A stretch of 6,932 bases of DNA from assembly GCA_015222065.1 (NCBI GenBank), contig JADFUQ010000260.1, forward strand, positions 1-6,932, written 5' to 3'. The notes below the pieces were generated by a model. That model was not told where the DNA came from. It did not search any database and saw only the letters and a list, made by a program, of their open reading frames with translations. The translations under genes and the position numbers were made by a program. Source of the stretch: Bacteroidota bacterium (GTDB lineage: Bacteria > Bacteroidota > Bacteroidia > Bacteroidales > VadinHA17). Positions 6,690-6,932 of this stretch are shown here, piece after piece (the first letter of the stretch is position 1; each line of letters begins with the position of its first letter).

Positions 6690-6788
6690 CCAAATAACAA
6701 AAAACAAAAAACAAATAAATTCCAAATATTAATTATCAAATGACCGAAACAGCTTTGAATATTGGGATTTTAGTCATTGAGATTTATT
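6690..6788 (-). repeat. Dispersed ~100-bp intergenic repeat, copy B (inverted relative to copy A)
   Basis: Read on the minus strand, this core matches 2121-2219 at 92 of 99 positions without gaps. Three of the seven differences fall in the TTATTTGCTATTTG-like stretch, which here has become T-rich (TTTTTTGTTTTTTG). Its partial terminal inverted repeat is CAAATAAAT at 6712-6720 against ATTTATTTA at 6782-6790. An AAGCACC motif at 6685-6691 bounds it on the left of the + strand. It starts about 50 bases after the response regulator stop codon. Confidence 0.85.
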
Positions 6789-6829
6789 TATTCACAAAAT
6801 AATTAATTTTCAAAGGTGTTCATGAGATC

Positions 6830-6845
6830 TCCGCCAGCTGGCGGA
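6830..6845. repeat. 16-bp perfect palindrome TCCGCCAGCTGGCGGA
   Basis: The sequence is a perfect inverted repeat with no loop, centred between 6837 and 6838, and is strikingly GC-rich against AT-rich surroundings. Perfect palindromes of this kind are often dispersed at high copy in bacterial genomes or are dyad sites for dimeric DNA-binding proteins. It lacks a U-tract, so it is unlikely to be a terminator. One copy in a window cannot decide between these. Confidence 0.6.
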
Positions 6846-6865
6846 TCAGTTGTATTTTGCCTGCC

Positions 6866-6932
6866 CCGTAGGGAAGTTTACCCTGTGAAATTGCTTGCCC
6901 TGTGTAATCCACGAAGTGGTGCAACGCAATTA
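6866..6932. repeat. Cluster of short direct and inverted motifs at the window edge
   Basis: CCCTGTG occurs twice in direct orientation (6881-6887 and 6898-6904). CCAC/GTGG forms a 4-bp stem with a GAA loop (6909-6919). AATTGC at 6889-6894 is inverted against GCAATT at 6926-6931 and could enclose that hairpin. The pattern looks like the edge of a structured intergenic repeat that continues past the window, but a full unit cannot be defined here. Confidence 0.35.

Larger units (their letters stand above)
6642..6932. other. Repeat-rich intergenic region at the right end
   Basis: The 291 bases contain no credible gene. They hold the dispersed repeat copy B (6690-6788), a 16-bp perfect palindrome (6830-6845) and a GC-richer tail (6850-6932) made of short repeated and inverted motifs. 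No intrinsic terminator follows the response regulator gene. The region continues beyond the window. Confidence 0.7.

Overview
The window is AT-rich chromosomal DNA from what looks like a member of the Bacteroidota, probably an environmental relative of the Bacteroidales. Three things point there: the protein style (GHG-type ClC proteins with CBS tails, a short TFLTVLC-type membrane protein, a single-domain response regulator with a long beta3-alpha3 loop), the lack of Shine-Dalgarno sequences, and repeated matches to the Bacteroidota -7 promoter element TAnnTTTG just upstream of genes. The assignment is by eye, not by database search.

Layout from left to right. Positions 1-97 are a flank with no assignable gene. 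Two paralogous ClC-family chloride channel/transporter genes follow in tandem on the + strand (158-1930 and 2348-4123), each with a ClC membrane domain and two C-terminal CBS domains. The 417-base gap between them holds a five-copy 16-bp tandem repeat that begins inside the last codons of the first gene, a copy of a ~100-bp dispersed repeat, and a promoter for the second gene. A small four-helix membrane protein of unknown function lies on the minus strand (4176-4625), converging on the second ClC gene across a shared hairpin terminator. Then come glyA, serine hydroxymethyltransferase (4891-6183), and a stand-alone receiver-domain response regulator (6252-6641), both on the + strand. The right end (6642-6932) is intergenic and repeat-rich: a second copy of the ~100-bp repeat in the opposite orientation, a 16-bp perfect GC palindrome and several short repeated motifs.

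The genes do not form one pathway. The ClC pair would handle anion movement or anion/proton exchange across the inner membrane, with CBS domains that may sense nucleotides. glyA is a core one-carbon gene. The response regulator may be co-transcribed with glyA but has no partner kinase in view. I found no convincing new multi-gene system. The most interesting points are the diverged ClC pair, with His replacing the filter Ser and channel-like Val at the internal proton-glutamate position; the -7 elements placed so close to both ClC starts that the mRNAs should be nearly leaderless; and the inverted pair of ~93%-identical repeats bracketing 2121-6788.
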